From the NCBI GenBank assembly GCA_026018925.1, contig JAKSZU010000002.1:12955662-13019661 (forward strand): a stretch of 64,000 bases of DNA, in the 5' to 3' direction. This document shows, in pieces, positions 1-11,150 of this stretch (positions are counted from its first letter, which is position 1; every line of letters begins with the position of its first letter). This DNA is from Tupaia tana. Taxonomy: Eukaryota; Chordata; Mammalia; Scandentia; Tupaiidae. The position numbers and the translations under genes were made by a program. Under the pieces are notes generated by a model. The model made no database searches and had not been told where the DNA came from. It saw only the letters and a list, made by a program, of their open reading frames with translations.

Positions 1-156
1 CCCGGTGGCTTAAACTCACGCTGGGCACGAGTGCGTGTGTGCCCAAGATCCCGAGAGGATAATGGAGGAGAAGGGATTGCGGCGTGGCCATCCCCCCTCG
101 GGGGTGATTTCTCGCTTTCTGTCTCTCTGTCTCTCTGGCTAGCGCACGCGGCTTAT

Positions 157-188
<32 letters not shown>

Positions 189-245
189 CAAAAAAAAAAA
201 AAACAAAAAAAAAAATCCTCTCAAAAAAAAACCCCCAAAAAACAA
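1..245 (+). mobile_element. tRNA-type SINE, type A, 5' part cut off by window edge
   Basis: The window opens inside the body of the main SINE family, at the segment that follows the B box in complete copies. The body, the pyrimidine-rich stretch near 110-140 and the tail are all present. An unusually long A-rich tail with scattered C interruptions fills about 158-245. The tRNA-like head is missing only because the window starts here. The long A tail suggests a fairly recent insertion. The short frame through this copy is a SINE artefact, not a gene. Confidence 0.85.
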
Positions 246-660
246 GTGAATTAAAAAATAGCAAGATTTCAAAGATTAGCAAATTTATTAAGCAAAGCAT
301 ACATCTCTTTCAAATAAGAGCATCCTTTTATTGTCATTCAAAAAATCGCAATTATAAAATTCAAATATATTTAGCCTTTTCCATCATTTGAATGTGAAAA
401 ATCGTCATGTTAAAGTTAAAAAAAAAATGAAAAATTGTGGTTCATTGAAGAGCTAATGTATCATCAACAAGGAACAAGAAAGGAATCTTACTTTTTGCTA
501 AATTTAGCCCATGAATCTGCAAATTTGGTGGACCAATAAAACCTGCTGCTGCCAATAGACACATGTATGTGTTGTTGTTTGGCCAACTTTCAGTTTTTCA
601 CATTTCATTCAGAAAATACCACTGTCTAGCATCATCTACATTCATGAAATAATATATAAT

Positions 661-915
661 GGGGTTGGCTCTGATGCCTAGTGGTTCAGGGAACTAGATT
701 CCCACATGGCTAACTGCAGTTCAAATCCTGGCCCTGGCAACTTGACACAGGACATGTGTCTGTGCGTGCCCCAAATCCTGATGGGTTGGAGAAATGACGG
801 AGAAGGGATTGGGGCAGGATCTCACCCCACTGGGAGGTGCTCTCTCCCTCCCCCTCTCTCTCTCTGGTGAGTACAAGTGTCCTCTGCAAATTAAAAAATA
901 AAAGTAACAATAAAT
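661..915 (+). mobile_element. tRNA-type SINE, type D (older relative)
   Basis: This copy opens with GGGGTTGGCTCTGATGCC, has an A-box-like CCTAGTGGTTCAGGG and a B-box-like GTTCAAATCC at 719-728. It continues into the shared body (CATGTGTCTGTGCGTGCCCC) and ends in a CT-rich run and AATTAAAAAATAAAA. It shares the body plan of type A but has a different head and tail, so I treat it as a separate subfamily. It is diverged and probably older than type A. Confidence 0.75.
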
Positions 916-962
916 GATAATGCAAAATTTAAAAGATACAGTTTCAGAGTAAAAACCAATCC

Positions 963-1212
963 TTTTTTTTAAGGTTTTTGGCCATAGGATGCGTGCGCTC
1001 ATTGGAGGGAGACAGACAGTGAGAGGGAAAGTGAGAAATCACCTCCAGAGGACGGCCACACTACAATCCCTTCTCCTACATTCTCCTCCTGGGATTTTGG
1101 GCACATGCATACATGTCTGGCATGATTTTTTTAAGACTCCATGTCCAGGACTTGACCTCGTTGGGCCACGTGGGAGTTCAGTGCTTTAACCACTATGTCA
1201 CCTGCTGGCTCA
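963..1212 (-). mobile_element. tRNA-type SINE, type A/B, minus strand, with flanking duplication
   Basis: Reading plus to minus, a T run is followed by the family tail (GGCCATAGGATGCGTGCGC), then the body, and the head ends in CACCTGCTGGCTC at about 1200-1212. The host sequence ACCAATCC occurs just before the T run (about 954-962) and again just after the head (about 1216-1223), as expected for target-primed insertion of a retroposon. Confidence 0.8.
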
Positions 1213-3008
1213 AAGACCAATCCTTTGTACTGAATAAATGAAGCTTTGTAAAAACTTGCTATGTTGTCTTTATTTTTCTACTTTCATTAGGGATTGGAGG
1301 AAAAACTTCATCCTGGACCCTAAGAACTTAATGACCCTAAGAGCAGTGTGGATGACCACTTTTGTAAAGGAAGTGCTGCTTTCTATAGAGAAAGGCCTTA
1401 TCATGTTGACATTGGACAAGGAGATTATGTTAATAAGCTCTTTAACACCATGCACACCCCCTGCAATAAGCAGTTAGCTGCTGCCCTTGAGAACAGACAG
1501 ATGTGTTGTAGGTGACAGCACAACCTTGTCTTGCTCGCTCTTTTCCCCAGCGCACTGGATGGCTTTATGTGGCCCTGAAGAAATCTGTGTTTCTGGAACT
1601 CAGCCTCCTCCTTCTCCCTGCAGCCAGCTCACCGCACCTTCCCCAACCATCATTTGATACACACAAATGCCGATTTTGGGAAAGGACAGAGCTAAGAATA
1701 TTTTCTTGTTTGGACAAGTGCTTTATATTTTATTCAGTAGATGCTAATCAAATATTAATTTTATACTTCTTATATCTACTTAAAACAAGCAGAAATGTAT
1801 ATAGTATTTTATTTGAACCTCAAAAATAGCATTATTAATAGTAAGCTACTGGTGTTTCCTGATGGCATTCACGTTTTATGTGGGGGAATATTTTGTGATA
1901 CTTTGTTTAAGCTTGACTATTCATTTAAAGTTTCTGAATGCTTATAACCGATCCTTTATTTCCCCAACACCTGAGAAAGGCTCGAACAACTGCTTTTGTA
2001 CCAGAAAACTAAGGATCTCAAAATATGGCCTGTTGATAGGCAGGTGACCCTGGAGCTCATTCTTTTGTTCACAGCCCTCATGCCATAGCTCTCCTTTGGC
2101 CCTCCCTGTCACCTGGCTGCTTTTTCTTGTCTCCTGGCTCGTGTTTTCTGTACTGAGCATGTGTCAGCAGAGCTCGGCCCTGTTTGAGTAGAGCGCTTTG
2201 TCCTCAGGCCACCAATGAGCGTGAGAGTCAGCTGCTCTTGGTTCAGGTCAGGGCCCATGTGTGGCCCAGTCCTCGGAGCCTGCAGACAATGGGTGGCATG
2301 TCCAATTGGGAAGGAGGGCTTTGGCTAAAACCAACGGCATACTGGGCACGGTGAGGGAGGCCGATTGGCGAAAGCCATACAGAAGGTTGAGACCTTGTGG
2401 CCACAGACCCTGGTGTGCTTGTTCCAGTCTGCAGTCCCGAGAAGCCTGTCTTTCCCCTCCACTCAGGGTCTTCTCTGTCATAAAGAGGACCACGCAAGCT
2501 TGCCCATCTGAACAAATCTACAAAGCTCAGAACCTCTCCATCTCCCTCAGCTCTCCAAGGTGACTGTCCCCCACCCACATCCTGGTTTCTTAGGACTTGG
2601 ACTCTCCAGAAACAACCTGACTAGGGTTATGAGTTTTCAGGGGAGCGACTCTTGTCGGAGCTGAAGTGTGCCCGGCAAAGGTTTGCTCAGCCCATTGCTG
2701 CTTCAGCCCAAACTCTGTTTTAAAAGTCAAGGGGTAGAGAAATCCCACACTACACGTTCCCTTCAGCAAGTTACTATTATCCATGAGCGTTAAAAATATG
2801 GCCTGCTGGAGAAGGCATTAGAGCTAAGTTATCATTTATGTTTGTTACAGAGGTTGCAAATGTGTAATGAGATTCCAGAGTTAATGTTTTGTACAAAGCA
2901 TTAGGAGAGCCAGGATGAAAGTGGTTCTGAATTCAGTTGTGGTATTTTAATTAAAGCTACTTTCTAATCAAGGGTGGAGCAAAGGCTGGCTGGAAAGTGT
3001 CAGCACAT
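1213..3008. other. No gene recognised; mostly unique, unassigned DNA
   Basis: This stretch holds short chance frames on both strands. None has recognisable domains, plausible splice-site framing or coding-type composition over a useful length. The part at 1280-1650 may be an old degraded repeat, but I cannot name a family. The remainder is moderately GC-rich around 2050-2570 and AT-rich after 2780. Confidence 0.5.
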
Positions 3009-3182
3009 GGGGACCAGCAGCAGCGTAATGGCGGTGTTGTGGGGCTCCCATGTAGTCGAACACGGGGTTTTTTTTTTTTTTTTTGAGAGGTTTTTGTTAT
3101 AGGGCTCATGCGCTCGCCAGAAAGACAGAAAGAGACATCACAGGATTTCTCGCTTTCTGTCTCTCTGTCTGTCTCTGTCTCT
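3009..3182. mobile_element. Rearranged type A SINE: direct head, inverted tail, direct tail segment
   Basis: About 3009-3066 is a type A head on the plus strand (ACCAGCAGCAGCGTAATGG through CATGTAGTCGAACACGG). It passes directly into a T run and a minus-strand SINE tail at about 3067-3134 (GAGAGGTTTTTGTTATAGGG). A plus-strand piece of the body end follows at about 3139-3182 (TTTCTCGCTTTCTGTCTCTC). The order direct, inverted, direct within 175 bp is not a normal SINE. An inversion during reverse transcription (twin priming) or a later rearrangement would both explain it. Confidence 0.7.
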
Positions 3183-4436
3183 AATCTGATTCCCCAAAAT
3201 CCAGACCCATGGAGACAGATGGGGTAAGAGGTGGGCACAACAGAGACTGAGGCAAAGAGGGAAGACTATCAGCCTCGAGGGAGAAGACCAACCCTGAATT
3301 CTGCACACATGCCCCCAGGCCTGGAGAACGTGTGCTTGTAGGCTCTGCGTCCTCACAGGCCAACCTACAGAACCCGAGCTCAGCCGCCCGCTCTGCATGA
3401 CTGCGGAGGGGAAGAAGCCACCGTTCTGTGAGACAACAGCAGGCTATGGTCCCCACTCGCCCAAAGTCCAGCCTCAGGGCTTCGTGTCAGATCCACCATC
3501 TCTTGATATCCCAACATTGCGAATGGGAGCTAGGCCCTCTCAGGAGCCTCCCTGTCCCCAGAAAGGATCCACAGAAACCAGAGAGACCCCAGAGCTGCCA
3601 GGCAGACAGTCGTGAGGAGGCCTGCCACACAGGCTGTATGGACACAGAGCAGGGCGCCCCTCTGCTCCACCTGGCGTGGCATCCACGGGGCAGCTGTCCA
3701 GGGCTGATCAGCCAGCAGTCCTGGGACTTGGGGCAGGGGTGCACACGGGGACACTGGCACAGCCACGCCACATGGTAGGAGTTGTGGCCGCACCTTCAGA
3801 GGGAAGCCTTGGCCCTGACTCCCTGAGGGCACCTGGGCTGCTGTCAGTGAACGCACTCTCTCTCCCTGGGCCACAGAATTGCTCTGGGCCGGGCTACCAC
3901 AGCACCAGCGGATGGGACCATGTGCTGTGTGCTTTGAGTATGAAACGAAAAAGCCTAGACAACTTGGTTTTGAATTGCACAAGAGCAGTGAGGTCTCCTG
4001 TCCTTATTGGGTAGCATCTGGTGCATGACACAGAAAAGTCACTGGGACAGAGATCAGGGCTCTGGCCTGGTTGCTGGTCTGCGCTTTGCTCCCGTCTAAC
4101 CACACTTCCTGCTTCCACTCTTAGCAGTCTATGCCTCACAGCTATAAGGTTCTTTGGAACAAATCAGACCGGGTAAATCAGTTGCAGCTAGAACAATAAG
4201 GACAAGGACAGGCCCTTCCTACCCTCCCTGGCCACCTGGGACCCCTCTGGACCTCTCTGCCGCTCACTCAGCAGGCTCCCTGGTCACCCCTGTGCTTGCA
4301 GAATGCCACACCCACTCCCACTGGGCGGTGTGCAACCAAGAGCCCTGGTCTGAAATCTGGGTTTCCTTGAGAACTAGAGGTTTCTTTCTTGTCATTTTTA
4401 TCTCAGATCTACCATCTCTTCCTGCTTTGCTTTTGT

Positions 4437-4677
4437 TTATTTTTAATCACCAGAAGGCACACGAGCTTGCCAGAGAGACAGGAAAACAGAAGGACAGGAG
4501 AGCGCCGCCCAGTGGAATATGGCTTTGCTACAGTCTTGTCTCCATGTCCCCATCCTGGTGGGATTTGGGGCATGCACACTTGTGCCTGGAGTGTCCACTG
4601 AACCACCGGACCAGGATTCGAATTGCAGTTGGCCGTGTGGGTTCTGCCCTCTTAACCATCAGGCTACGGGCCCGCTC
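4437..4677 (-). mobile_element. tRNA-type SINE, type D, minus strand
   Basis: Starting from the tail (ATTTTTAATCACCAGAAGGC), the copy runs through a purine-rich segment and the body (GGATTTGGGGCATGCACAC). It reaches the complementary B box GGATTCGAATTGCAG at about 4614-4628 and ends with the head TTAACCATCAGGCTACGGGCC. It is well diverged from type A and closest to the copies at 15099 and 32214. Confidence 0.7.
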
Positions 4678-4680
4678 ATG

Positions 4681-6430
4681 TCCTCCTTCCTGACGCCTCT
4701 TTGAAAGTACCCTTCAGAGTGATACCCGGTCTCATCACCTGCTCCGTCTCTGGAGCACGTCCTGGCGTTGCTCCCATTTGCCGATGCGCTTGTTCAGGCC
4801 TTCCCCCTCCCTGTATATCAGCCTCATGCCCAAGGACTGTGTCTGCCCCCCTCAACTCAGCACCCTCGGACCCAGTACAGCACCTTCAGGAGCGGATTAA
4901 ACACGTTCTCCATGGAGGACTGAATGGGACGGGGACTGTTCGAGACCATCATGGACTTCGATCCCCTCACTTGTAAGCGGCAGCCCCGATACCAGCCTGC
5001 TGACCTCATTGGTCACTGGGAGACCGTAGCACGAAAGAAGTCCTCTGTCACCATGTGCAGTGATTCGGGCCTCCTGAGTCACGCTCAGGTGCATGTACTG
5101 CTGTCTGAGACGTCCGAGTCATGCTGTGGGGGAAGGAGGGGACCGCGGCCTTGGCCAGCTCCCCATCCCAGAGCCATGTCGCATGGAGCTGCATTGTGGA
5201 GAGGGGCCTCAGGGACTGAGTGCAGGCTGGAGGGCTGGCAGGGCAGACCGAGCGGGCTTGGCGTGCTTCGACACCCGCACGTCACTGCAGACGTGGCAGA
5301 GGCCACCCTACAGCTGTCCCCTTCCCAGTGGAGCCGACGTCACTCATGCTGCTGTCCCTGGCTGGCCAGCCCTTCCTCTGCTCTCTCAGGGATGAGGTGT
5401 GCTGAGAGGGTGCCTGGCCTGCACCCCACAGCACCCCTCACAGCAATAACAGGAATGGGGCTTCCGTCAGTGCGGGGAGGTGGCTGCCTCATGAGAGCTG
5501 ACCAGGTGGCAGGCAGCCGGTGACATCGGGCACGCCTCTCTTCATTAAGGTCGCTGTGCGGCCACGGTTGAGCTTAGGGAGGTAACTGAGTATGACATCG
5601 AGAAACAGGCAAGGTCGTGGCGACTAGCGGGCCTTGAGGGACTAACTGATGCATACATTTGGTGAAAATGATGTGAAGGGATTTCGTTGCATATTTAAGC
5701 ATGCAGACTGAAATTCTAGATGGCTGCTATGGTCACTCCGGGATGATCCTAGGAAGGATCTATCCTGCTGAGCGTTAAATGCATTGGGAGGTATATCACA
5801 AAGAAGTAAAACTGCAATTGTTTGTTGTCATTGTTGTTGTTTTCTTTAAAAACCTAGCTCTCGAGTGTTTTGTCTCTAATGCGGTCATTTTACTGTTGGC
5901 TGCTCTGACGTCAGCACAGGTGAGGTTTATGTGTGAGTTGCCTGAGGTTTTTCCCCTGCCACAATCCAGGGAGGCCTGAATCGCGGTGTGCGCTGGCCAG
6001 ACTCCTGCCGCCGCAGGGGCCCTACCCAGTCCCGAACTCAACTCCAGGTTCCAGTTCTCTAGCTGCTTGGTTTTCTGGTTCCTGAAATCCCCCTGGTCCT
6101 GATACATTCTTGTGGGGCCAAGTTTTGTCTTCTGTTAAAATTCAAAATTCCCTGGGAGGGGACACATTTTAATCTTCATCACTGAGGACAGCCTTCTGTG
6201 AATTGACCCCACCTCCCCTATGAGCAGACGTGGAGGCAGGAGGAGTCGGCAGAGGAAGTAAGGTTTCAAGAAGCGAAGGCCAAGGCCGAACCTCATTCAC
6301 GGACCATCCCCAAAGTCCTGGCCACACGGTGCACATCTGCCTGCCTTGCACATGCATTGGTTTGCACACTCAGATTTTGAACAGTTCACTTTGAAGTTTC
6401 AGTCAGAGGATGACGTTTTTTGGGGAAAAA
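4681..6430. other. GC-rich unique stretch, no gene recognised
   Basis: The segment 4690-5540 is GC-rich and carries overlapping open frames in several phases, the longest being 199 codons at 4924-5523 on the plus strand. The predicted protein is rich in Ser, Pro, Arg and Gly with no family signature, as expected from GC-rich non-coding DNA. From 5540 to 6430 the sequence is of mixed composition and I assign nothing in it. Confidence 0.45.
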
Positions 6431-6437
6431 AAAGAAT

Positions 6438-6605
6438 TATTTTATTTAATTTTGTATATTTATTTTAATTTGACCAGAGAGGAACAGAGTGAGAGAGAGT
6501 GAGAGAGGGAAAGTGAGAAAGCAAGCCGCCAGGTTCAGGACTTGATCTACAGTCGGCCTTGTGGGAGTCCAGTACCCTCAACCACCATGTCACCTGCCAG
6601 CCCCA
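6438..6605 (-). mobile_element. Short tRNA-type SINE, type C, minus strand
   Basis: Type C copies are about 140-180 bp. From their own 5' end they have a GGGGCTGGCAGGTGACATGG-like head, a B box, and then a shortened body that goes straight to CTTGCTTTCTCACTTTC and the end ...CTGGTCAAATTAAAA. Here the tail lies at 6438-6480 and the head ends in CACCATGTCACCTGCCAGCC at about 6584-6603. Confidence 0.75.
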
Positions 6606-6779
6606 CATTATCCACTTTTACATGTTGATTTAAGCCACCTTTTTGCCATTTTGGTCTCATTTGTATTGTTTTAATATAAAATGCCAAATACTGTTTTCTA
6701 TTTTCATGCAGGATAGTCACTAAAATTATTTAGCTATATTGGTTAATAACAGTCTGTCATCCAGAAAACTAGTTTGCAT

Positions 6780-7115
6780 TTCATTTGGGGAAAAGATTTT
6801 AATAATTAAATATAATCAATAGTGGAATTATCATTCTGGTGCATATCTGAATCTGAGAAAGATGTTGTCAATTTGTGCCTGGCGCTAGCACTATTTATCC
6901 CATTAATGGCTTTTAGTTTAACAGGCTTAATCATCTTTATAGGTTCTCTTTGATTCCCTCTCCGTTCCCTGTTTTATTGCATTGCTCATATAAAGGCTTT
7001 GGTGGTTTAGATACCATGAGGCGGGGGGAGATGGGCGTTTTTACCACTTGATGCTGGGATCGCCTGATCACGGGGAGGTACATCTTTTAAAGCACATCCA
7101 TTAAAGATAATGGGG
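6780..7115. promoter_or_regulatory. AT-rich, homeodomain-motif-rich unique block (candidate conserved non-coding element)
   Basis: This block is free of recognisable repeats and rich in TAAT-type cores: TTTTAATAATTAAATATAAT near 6797-6816 and CCATTAATGGC near 6900. Its composition resembles deeply conserved developmental enhancers and contrasts with the GC-rich, SINE-bearing flanks. Conservation cannot be seen from one sequence, so this is only a candidate. Confidence 0.25.
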
Positions 7116-7812
7116 ATGCAGACAAAGGCAGCTGCCTGCCCCGCCCAGCATCACTCTCCTCTGTTCCTGGGGTTCTTCAATAGAGCCCGAGCGGGGAGGA
7201 GGGAAGGGGCTGGGTGGAAGGCGTCAGCAAGCTGGGCCTGGACCCGAGGGTGACCTCATGCACTGCCCTCACCAAGAGAGTCCTGCTCATCCCCCAGGGC
7301 TGCTCACACTGTCCGATGCCACACCCTCATTCTAAGTACATCGTGGTGAGGCCCCGCTTCCCCTCCAGGGCACGTGTGTCCCCCTCAGTGCAGCCACAAG
7401 AGCACAGTGGCGAGCACAGGTGCCCCAGATTGAGCAAGTCCCAGGACAGTCACAGCGGCCGCTGGGTACAGGCGGAGGGAGGACGCCCAACCCTCTCCAC
7501 CTTCCCACTGACTTACTCCCTGGCCCCCTTCAAATGTCCTGGGCACCCTGCCCTGCCCGGGACCCACTGATGCTTCAACAATCATGAGCAGGAAATGTAG
7601 CTGAGGTCAGATTCTTGTAGTTTATTTCTACTTACCACTGAAACAAAAATACTTTGTAGCCTCTGACTTTGGGTGTGCAAGTTGTGTTCATAATCATGTG
7701 CAATGCACTGATAATTGCATAGATTTCTAGAGAGCACATGTAGCCCTCACATGCCGCCCCTGAACCCTCACACTAAGCGTTCTGGAAGGACCTGACAGCC
7801 CATGACTTGACT

Positions 7813-8030
7813 GCACCTCAGATGTGGGTGGGCCTCAGGTGTGAGTGATCACAGGTGCGGGTAGGCCTCAGGTGTAGGTGGGTCTCAGATGCGAGGGGGC
7901 CTCAGGTGTGGGTAGGCCTCAGGTGTGGGTGGGTCTCAGATGCGAGGGGGCCTCAGGTGTGGGTAGGCCTCAAGTGTGAGTGGCTCTCAGGTATGTGCAA
8001 ACCTCAGGTGTGGGTGGCCCACAGTTGCGG
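7813..8030 (+). repeat. Minisatellite, ~17-bp unit with a 51-bp higher-order period
   Basis: Variants of GCCTCAGGTGTGGGTAG recur about every 17 bp. In the centre a three-unit block of about 51 bp (GGGTCTCAGATGCGAGGGGG, then two standard units) is repeated almost exactly, beginning near 7881 and again near 7932. Units at the two edges are degenerate. Several frames stay open through it because 51 is a multiple of three, but this does not imply coding. Confidence 0.85.
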
Positions 8031-9090
8031 TGGACCCTGGGACCTGAGGAGGCATGGGCTTTATTTTGGAGCAGCACAGCTCCCACCTCTGCCCTAAAGA
8101 GCTCACCCCGGAGGCAGCCAGACAGGACCAGCTTTCTCGCCCTGCTGCAGATGGTGCTCTGCAAACCTCTCATAAACAGAACGTCACGCTCGGATGAAAG
8201 ACACAGCCCTCCGCTGCCCTCGCTCCACCTCCCATGCTGTCTGCTAGTTTTCTGTTGTGCTCCTGCGCCACCATTAGCAGAGTGGGCCTGGAGGCACCTG
8301 GCAGGGGTCAGCAGGGCCGCGTTCTTTCTGTGCCCGCGCATCTTCCCAGGCAGCTGTGAGCAGAGGACAGAGGTGCCTCTGCAGAAATTAGAAAAAGCAA
8401 ACAGGCCCAAAGCTGCTCCCTCCGGAGTCTGATGAGCAGGCGGGGTGGGTGCGGGCCCTGGGAGCTGACTGTGAGTCCTGCATCCCCGGCCCCCCAGAAC
8501 TGCTGCGCACCCCCACTGTGGCTATTACTGCAGGCCCACGGAGGGCCAGGGTCTTGTGTGCTGGGACGAGGACCTCATGGATTGTATTTCACAGCTGCTT
8601 CCTGGAGAAGGGTGGAGGCGACGGGTTCAGCAGACACCCCTTCAGGTGAACTGTAAGAGTAAAACCTGCTTTGTCCACACCTGGAAGTTGGGTGTGAGCT
8701 GTGGCTGGACAGCACACTGCCTGTGCAGGCGAGGGACACCCCTTGGGGCTTTCGGGGTCTCACCCAGGTCACGTGCGGTGAGCAATAGCTTCGCAGGAGC
8801 ACCAAGGGGCTTCCTGGGAGGTGGAGCTGCTCTGTGTGGGCTCAGAGCAGACGAGGGTGTGTTGCTATGTGAGTCCTGCCACTGTCATTAAGGTCACCAT
8901 TGTCACCATCAAGGTGACAGTGATAATATATGTACAAACCCAGACTGAGGGCCTGTTACAATGAACTGAGTGCGCTGGGGCCCACTCAGAGCATCATGTA
9001 TGTCAGGCCCCCATGTTCCCTGTGCCCGAGTCCCTGGGGGGCCGGTTACAGGCAGCAGGGCTGGGTGGGGCCCGGGAAGCACATCCCTAC
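8031..9090. other. GC-rich unique DNA, no gene recognised
   Basis: Several overlapping open frames of 70-150 codons occur here on both strands. None shows a domain, signal peptide or splice-framed structure that I can recognise. I regard them as chance frames in GC-rich DNA. Confidence 0.45.
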
Positions 9091-9153
9091 CAGTTCCCAG
9101 GTCACCCTGATGCTGCTGACTCAGGGGCACTTTAAGAACCACTGAGCTACCGT
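9091..9153 (+). mobile_element. MER20/MER5-like DNA transposon end fragment
   Basis: The stretch TTCCCAGGTCACCCTGATGC, followed by CACTTTAAGAACCACTGAGC, resembles the terminal part of hAT-Charlie non-autonomous elements of the MER20/MER5 kind. Those elements end in ...GAACCACTG. The 5' part is not clearly recognisable. Confidence 0.4.
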
Positions 9154-9641
9154 CACTGTCACCCCTGTAGCCGCCTATAACCCGCAGCGCAGCCCGTCTC
9201 TCCATCTCACACTTGAGAAACTCAGACCCAGAGGGACCAAGCGGCCTGCCTGCTCCCGTTGGAGTGGGTCAGCTCCGAAGCCTGCAGCTGTCACTGCGTA
9301 CTCCATAGCACGTAGCGCCACAGATGTACGGCGAAGGTGGCCAGCCACCAAAGACTCCAGCACCTGGGCTCTCGGAGGCCACTACAAACCAGCTGTTGGC
9401 CCCAGACTTATCTTTGGAAATGACTTTTGTGTCTGCCACCGCTGTCCTTAAGCCTCACACTGAGCAGCCTGCCCCGAGTGGTGACAGTGGACCTATGGCG
9501 TCTGAGTTCTTCCCACGGAGCTCGGTCACAGGTAAGTCGGCTCCTTCAGTGGGCGGCTCCAGCAGTGCCTTCTGCTGAGATAAAAGAAAAGGGCCAGGTT
9601 TTGTTTCTGATCTTTTTTTCCATAAAAGCAAATATCCTCCT

Positions 9642-9903
9642 AGGGACCAGCAGTTGGCGTAATGGCTATGTCGCTAGACTCTGACGTAGTTGACCGTGAT
9701 TCGCATCTCGGACCCGGTGGCTTAAAACTTAATGCCAGGCGCATGTGCGTGCGTGCCCAAGATCCCGAGAGGAGAATGGAGGAGAAGGGATTGCGGCGTG
9801 GCCATCCCCCCTGGGGGGTGATTTCTCACTTTCTGTCTCTCTGTCTGTCTCTGTCTGTCTGGCGAGCGCACGTGCCCTATAGCAAAAACCTTTCCAAAAA
9901 AAT
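9642..9903 (+). mobile_element. tRNA-type SINE, type A, full length with flanking duplication
   Basis: The head GGGACCAGCAGTTGGCGTAA is followed by the A-box-like GGCGTAATGGC, a mutated B box (GATTCGCATCTCG), the full body and the tail CCCTATAGCAAAAACCTTTC plus A-rich end. The host sequence AAGCAAATATCCTCCT just upstream (about 9627-9642) recurs downstream (about 9903-9918) with one change. This marks a full-length target-primed insertion. Confidence 0.92.
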
Positions 9904-10442
9904 AAGCAAATATCTTCCTCTTCCTACTCTCACACAGAGCAAGTTTTCAGCATGCTAACTGACCATTTTTAATGCGTTTAAATATTGTTTTCTTTCATAT
10001 GTATCATTTTCACTCTATTTGATTTTAAAAAGTTGAAAGATAGATTTAACCTCAAAATCATTCCTAAAAATACCTGAAAGAGAACATAACTTTGAAAGCT
10101 AGTGGACTGGATGGGGCCTTTATCATTTGAAGATTCTAGAACTTGTTGAGTCCCAAGAGGATCCTTTATCCATTATAAATCTGTGCTCAGTGTTTATAAA
10201 AGTTCCTTGTTTATCATTAAACATTTATTTCCAGATTCTGAATCTGGTCTCCAGACAGACAGCAATATTTTCTGTTTTCTCTGAGGAAATATACCTCAAA
10301 ATGACGAGTGGCAGGACCCAATTTCTCTACGCAGCCCACCTTGGAGGCACAGTGTCCTTTCAGCAGGGCGGCTTTCCTGGTGTGTGAAAGTGGCACGGAT
10401 GTGAGGGTGACTATGACACTCAGATGTAATAAAGAGCCCTAT

Positions 10443-10703
10443 CGGGGACCAGCAGTTAGCGTAATGGCTATGTCTCTGGACTCCCATGTAGTCGACCGCG
10501 GTTCGAGTCCTGGACCCAGTGGCTTAAACTCACGCTGGGCACATGTGCGTGCGTGCCCAAGATCACGAGAGGAGAACAGAGGAGAAGGGATTGCAGCGTG
10601 GCCATCCCCCCTGGGGAGTGATTTTTTGCTCTCTGTCTCTCCGTCTCTGTCTGGTGAGTGCACACGCCCTATAGCAAAAACCTCTCCAAAAAAATAAAAA
10701 TAA
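10443..10703 (+). mobile_element. tRNA-type SINE, type A, reference-quality copy
   Basis: This is the cleanest copy for describing the family. The A box TAGCGTAATGG lies at 10457-10467 and a perfect pol III B box GGTTCGAGTCC at 10500-10510. The body contains GTGCGTGCGTGCCCAAGATC and CCATCCCCCCTGGGGAGTGA, then a CT-rich stretch, GCCCTATAGCAAAAACCTC and an A-rich tail. AATAAAGAGCCCTATC is present immediately before (about 10427-10442) and after (about 10704-10719). The head derives from a tRNA, but I cannot say which one. Confidence 0.93.
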
Positions 10704-11150
10704 AAATAAAGAGCCCTATCTAGAATTTTCGATGCATGTTGATGTCGACACTAAGATATATAGATGCATGTATAATTTAAAGCAGTCCACGCTGTGCTGT
10801 CTCCCGCTCACTGGGCTGGTGCTATTCCTGTGCTCCCCTCCCTTGCGTGGGTTGTGTGCTGGGTTCTTTCGTCAGCTGGGTTTCCTGTGCCTTCCTAACC
10901 TTGTGTGAGTGTCCTCCCCACGCACTCCCGCGGGCTCCTCTCTGGGCTGCTTTGCTGTCTCGGGTTGGGGGAGCTATTTCAGTGCCCCTGAAGAGCGGGG
11001 TGGCTGGCCCCAGTCCAGTGCCCTCACCGGGGAGGCTGGTCAGCCTGGACCTGCTCTCGTCTTCGTGGAGCTGTGCAGCCTCACTCAGCTCACTCTGGGC
11101 CCACGGGGCTCCTCACACAGGGCGCGTGGCTGCATTTCAAAACATCCACT

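Noticed and set aside
1238-1477. Opposing frames of 79 and 61 codons
   Set aside because: They overlap each other on opposite strands, with no homology recognised; possibly an old unnamed repeat.
4924-5523. 199-codon plus-strand frame
   Set aside because: No recognisable domain, low-complexity composition and several overlapping frames in the same GC-rich DNA.
7813-8030. CRISPR-like regular repeats
   Set aside because: The units are contiguous 17-bp tandem repeats without unique spacers; this is a minisatellite in mammalian DNA.
10457-10510. tRNA gene
   Set aside because: A and B boxes are those of a SINE head; there is no cloverleaf-consistent tRNA end, and the sequence continues into the SINE body and A tail with flanking duplications.
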